64,000 bases of DNA from positions 62,001 to 126,000 of the forward strand of contig DASRFA010000017.1 of NCBI GenBank assembly GCA_035651755.1, read 5' to 3'. The translations under genes and the position numbers were made by a program. Every line of letters begins with the position of its first letter. Positions within the stretch are counted from its first letter, which is position 1. This DNA is from DASRFA01 sp035651755. Lineage in GTDB: Bacteria; Desulfobacterota; Binatia; UBA12015. The notes under the pieces were generated by a model. That model searched no databases. It saw only the letters and a list, made by a program, of their open reading frames with translations, and was not told the origin of the DNA. Below, one piece after another: positions 62,177 to 64,000 of the stretch.

Positions 62177-62875
62177 TCAGATCGCGGCCTGGATGCCGTC
62201 GAAGAACTGCCACCAGGCGTCGAGGGAGTGTTGCAGGGCGTCGCGCACGCGGGCCTGGGTCGCGGCGTCGGTGGCGTGGCGAACGACGATGTTGTCGCCG
62301 ACGTCGCTGTGCTCCGCATCCGCCTTCTCGTGGATGTCCCAGAACGCGACCGCCTCGAGGGTCAGCCCGTAGTTCTGCTGGAGCCGGCGCGCCATCGGCC
62401 CGAAGGCGCCGGGGACCTGCCCCTCGGCGGCGAGGTTGATCGCGGCCGCCGCCTCGATGAACGACCGCTGCTTCGTCGACAGCTCGAACCAGTCGATCAG
62501 CGCTCGCGTCGCCGGCAAGGGACGGCCCTCCGTCATGTCCAATCGCGACAGGCCGACCGCCTCGCCGAAGCGGATGAAGAGCTCCGGGTGAGGCAGGTTG
62601 CACCCGGACAGGCGACCGGTCTCCTCCTCGTAGACGCTCTCCGCGAGCTCCATCCGCTCCTGCGGAAACGGACAGTTCGCGTGCATCGCGCTCACGGCGC
62701 GCGGGAACTCGCGCACCTGCAGGAAGAACTGCACGGCGAACGACTTGAGCTGATCGCGGCTCAGCTTGCCGTCGGCGAGCGCGAGCCAGAGCGGGTGGCC
62801 GCCGAAGGTCCGGCGCGCCTCGATGCGCGCGACCAGATCGCGAATGAACTGTGCCGGGGGCAGAACCTCGCTCAT
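62177..62875 (-). CDS. PqqC/TenA/HDO-like iron-containing redox enzyme
   Basis: The product has 232 residues. All-helical PqqC/TenA-like fold with EEETGRLSG and WDIHEKADAEHSDVGDNIV, the paired His/Glu pattern of haem-oxygenase-like diiron (HDO) or PqqC enzymes. It may use O2 to modify a small molecule. First gene of the leftward pair. Divergent from the acyl-CoA dehydrogenase. Confidence 0.8.
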   Translation of the reverse strand: MSEVLPPAQFIRDLVARIEARRTFGGHPLWLALADGKLSRDQLKSFAVQFFLQVREFPRAVSAMHANCPFPQERMELAESVYEEETGRLSGCNLPHPELFIRFGEAVGLSRLDMTEGRPLPATRALIDWFELSTKQRSFIEAAAAINLAAEGQVPGAFGPMARRLQQNYGLTLEAVAFWDIHEKADAEHSDVGDNIVVRHATDAATQARVRDALQHSLDAWWQFFDGIQAAI

Positions 62876-62974
62876 GAGCTCCTCCGTCGCGGCTCGCTTC
62901 CGTGCCGACGGTTGCCGACCGCCGACGACGCCCTTTGCCGCACCGTCGCATAGGACTATATCCGTCGATCGGAA

Positions 62975-64000
62975 ATGTCATTCTCGAAAAGTGATCGCGG
63001 GGATTCTCCTTCCACGACGGATCTCGCCGCCTACCGCGCGGAGCTGCACGCATGGCTCGACGCGCATCACGAGGAGCTCGCGCCCCGGTCCGGCGCGCCC
63101 CGAACGCTCCAAGCCCGGGTCGCGCAGATGCAGAAGGTGAAGTCGATCCTCTTCGACGCCGGCTGGATGCAGCTCGGATGGCCGGAGCGCGTCGGCGGAC
63201 GAGGCGGGTCGCCGATGCTCCGGACCGAGCTCGGCGCCGCGCTCGCTGCGCGCGACCTCGCGGACCCCGGTCTCTTCTCTCTCGTCGAGGTGCTCGTTCC
63301 GACGCTGATCGACTTCGCGCCGCCCGTGCTGGCGGCCGACGTCGTCCCCCGCCTGCTGTCCGGGGCGGAGCTCTGGTGCCAGGGGTTCTCCGAGCCGGAC
63401 TCGGGAAGCGACCTCGCATCGTTGCGCTGCCGCGCCGCGCCCAGAGGCGGCGATGCCGGCACGGCGACCGAATGGGTGATCACGGGACAGAAGGTCTGGA
63501 CCAGCCTGGCCCAGTTCTCCGACCGCTGCGTGCTGCTCACGCGAACGGGACCCGCGGAGTCGCGTCACCGCGGCATCACCGCGTTCTTCGTCGACATGCA
63601 CAGTCCCGGGATCGCGGTCGCGCCGCTCGAGATGCTGAACGGTGAGCTGGAGTTCGCCGAGGTCTTCTTCGACGACGTCGTGGTGCCGGCCGATCGCATG
63701 CTCGGACAGCTGAACGGCGGCTGGGCCGTCGCGATGAGCATCCTCCCGTACGAGCGCTCGTCGTGCTTCTGGCAGCGCATCGCGTATCTGTACCGGCGGC
63801 TCCAGCGGCTCGTCGACGTCGCGCCGGAGGACGACCGCGCGGCGGAGGCGATCGGGGAGGCGTACGTGCAGCTCCACGCGCTCCGCGCCCGCTCGCGCGC
63901 GACCCAGCATCGGCTGGCCGAGACCGGCGCGATCGGCGCGGAGACGTCCATCGACAAGGTGCTGGTCGCGACGGCGGAGCAGACGACGTACGACGCGGTC
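62975..64000 (+). CDS. Acyl-CoA dehydrogenase (partial)
   Basis: 342 codons are visible; the C-terminus is beyond the window. It starts MSFSKSDRGDSPSTTDLAAY. CQGFSEPDSGSDLASLRC is the FAD/substrate loop, then WVITGQKVWTSLAQFSDRCV and GITAFFVDMHSPGI, as in FadE-type enzymes of sterol and branched-chain degradation. The catalytic Glu lies beyond the edge or is not recognisable. The 99-bp gap to the divergent gene has a weak TATATC (62957-62962). Confidence 0.9.
   Translation, partial: MSFSKSDRGDSPSTTDLAAYRAELHAWLDAHHEELAPRSGAPRTLQARVAQMQKVKSILFDAGWMQLGWPERVGGRGGSPMLRTELGAALAARDLADPGLFSLVEVLVPTLIDFAPPVLAADVVPRLLSGAELWCQGFSEPDSGSDLASLRCRAAPRGGDAGTATEWVITGQKVWTSLAQFSDRCVLLTRTGPAESRHRGITAFFVDMHSPGIAVAPLEMLNGELEFAEVFFDDVVVPADRMLGQLNGGWAVAMSILPYERSSCFWQRIAYLYRRLQRLVDVAPEDDRAAEAIGEAYVQLHALRARSRATQHRLAETGAIGAETSIDKVLVATAEQTTYDAV

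Overview
The window is uniformly GC-rich with GC-biased third codon positions, short intergenic gaps, frequent GTG starts and many 4-nt stop/start overlaps. It is bacterial chromosome from a Gram-negative organism: there are an outer-membrane porin, twin-arginine and lipoprotein signals, and a LolA-like DUF1329 protein. The content (large secretome with Thr-Pro linkers and Cys motifs, a DUF222/HNH remnant, and P450, AveC-type, amidohydrolase and acyl-CoA genes) resembles Candidatus Binatia/Desulfobacterota- or Myxococcota-like soil lineages. That placement is inference from gene content only.

Layout. 1-2737 is the start of a secreted beta-helix protein. 3089-18516 is a nitrate/nitrite assimilation island: nasT-nasS regulators; a fused nirBD; a NarI/DsrM-like membrane protein; nasA; a 16-Cys ferredoxin-type protein; a Rieske protein; nrtABCD; and an alginate-export-family porin. 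Two leader RNAs, before nirBD and before nrtA, each carry a double hairpin that fits the ANTAR target motif and share the 14-nt hairpin GGACAACGGCGTCC. The second leader has an intrinsic terminator overlapping that hairpin. The first instead has a hairpin covering the Shine-Dalgarno sequence. 18587-23689 holds a GH3 glycosidase, a GST, a flavin oxidoreductase, a MAPEG protein and an NTF2-like protein. 23739-25264 holds vapBC, an attC-like palindrome and a decayed DUF222/HNH gene.

25531-31847 holds housekeeping or accessory enzymes: a 2OG oxygenase, a sugar isomerase-like protein, a large membrane protein, an Ada/AlkA repair protein and a PEP-mutase-like protein. 31958-45395 is a secretome region: Cys-motif proteins, a lipoprotein, tRNA-Leu(CAA), a bicovalent flavin oxidase, a four-gene tandem family of Lcl/DUF1566-like proteins (one with a +2 frameshift), a delta-60 repeat protein and an M64-type metallopeptidase. 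45405-47596 holds a CBS-domain protein and a DUF1329 protein.

47609-64000 is a catabolic region for a hydrophobic or terpenoid/steroid-like substrate (inferred). A TetR gene with an amidohydrolase and a P450 reads left. Reading right from the same promoter region are acyl-CoA ligase, SDR, a NorD/CbbO-like VWA protein, a NorQ/CbbQ-like AAA+ ATPase, a signal-less binding protein, an AveC-family protein, SDR, aldehyde dehydrogenase and P450. These are followed by DUF1330 and PqqC/TenA-like genes and a partial acyl-CoA dehydrogenase.

The best leads are the paired ANTAR leaders with different expression platforms, the membrane-linked nitrate reductase module, the asymmetric nitrate ABC ATPase pair, and the AAA+/VWA metalloenzyme-activase pair inside a catabolic operon.
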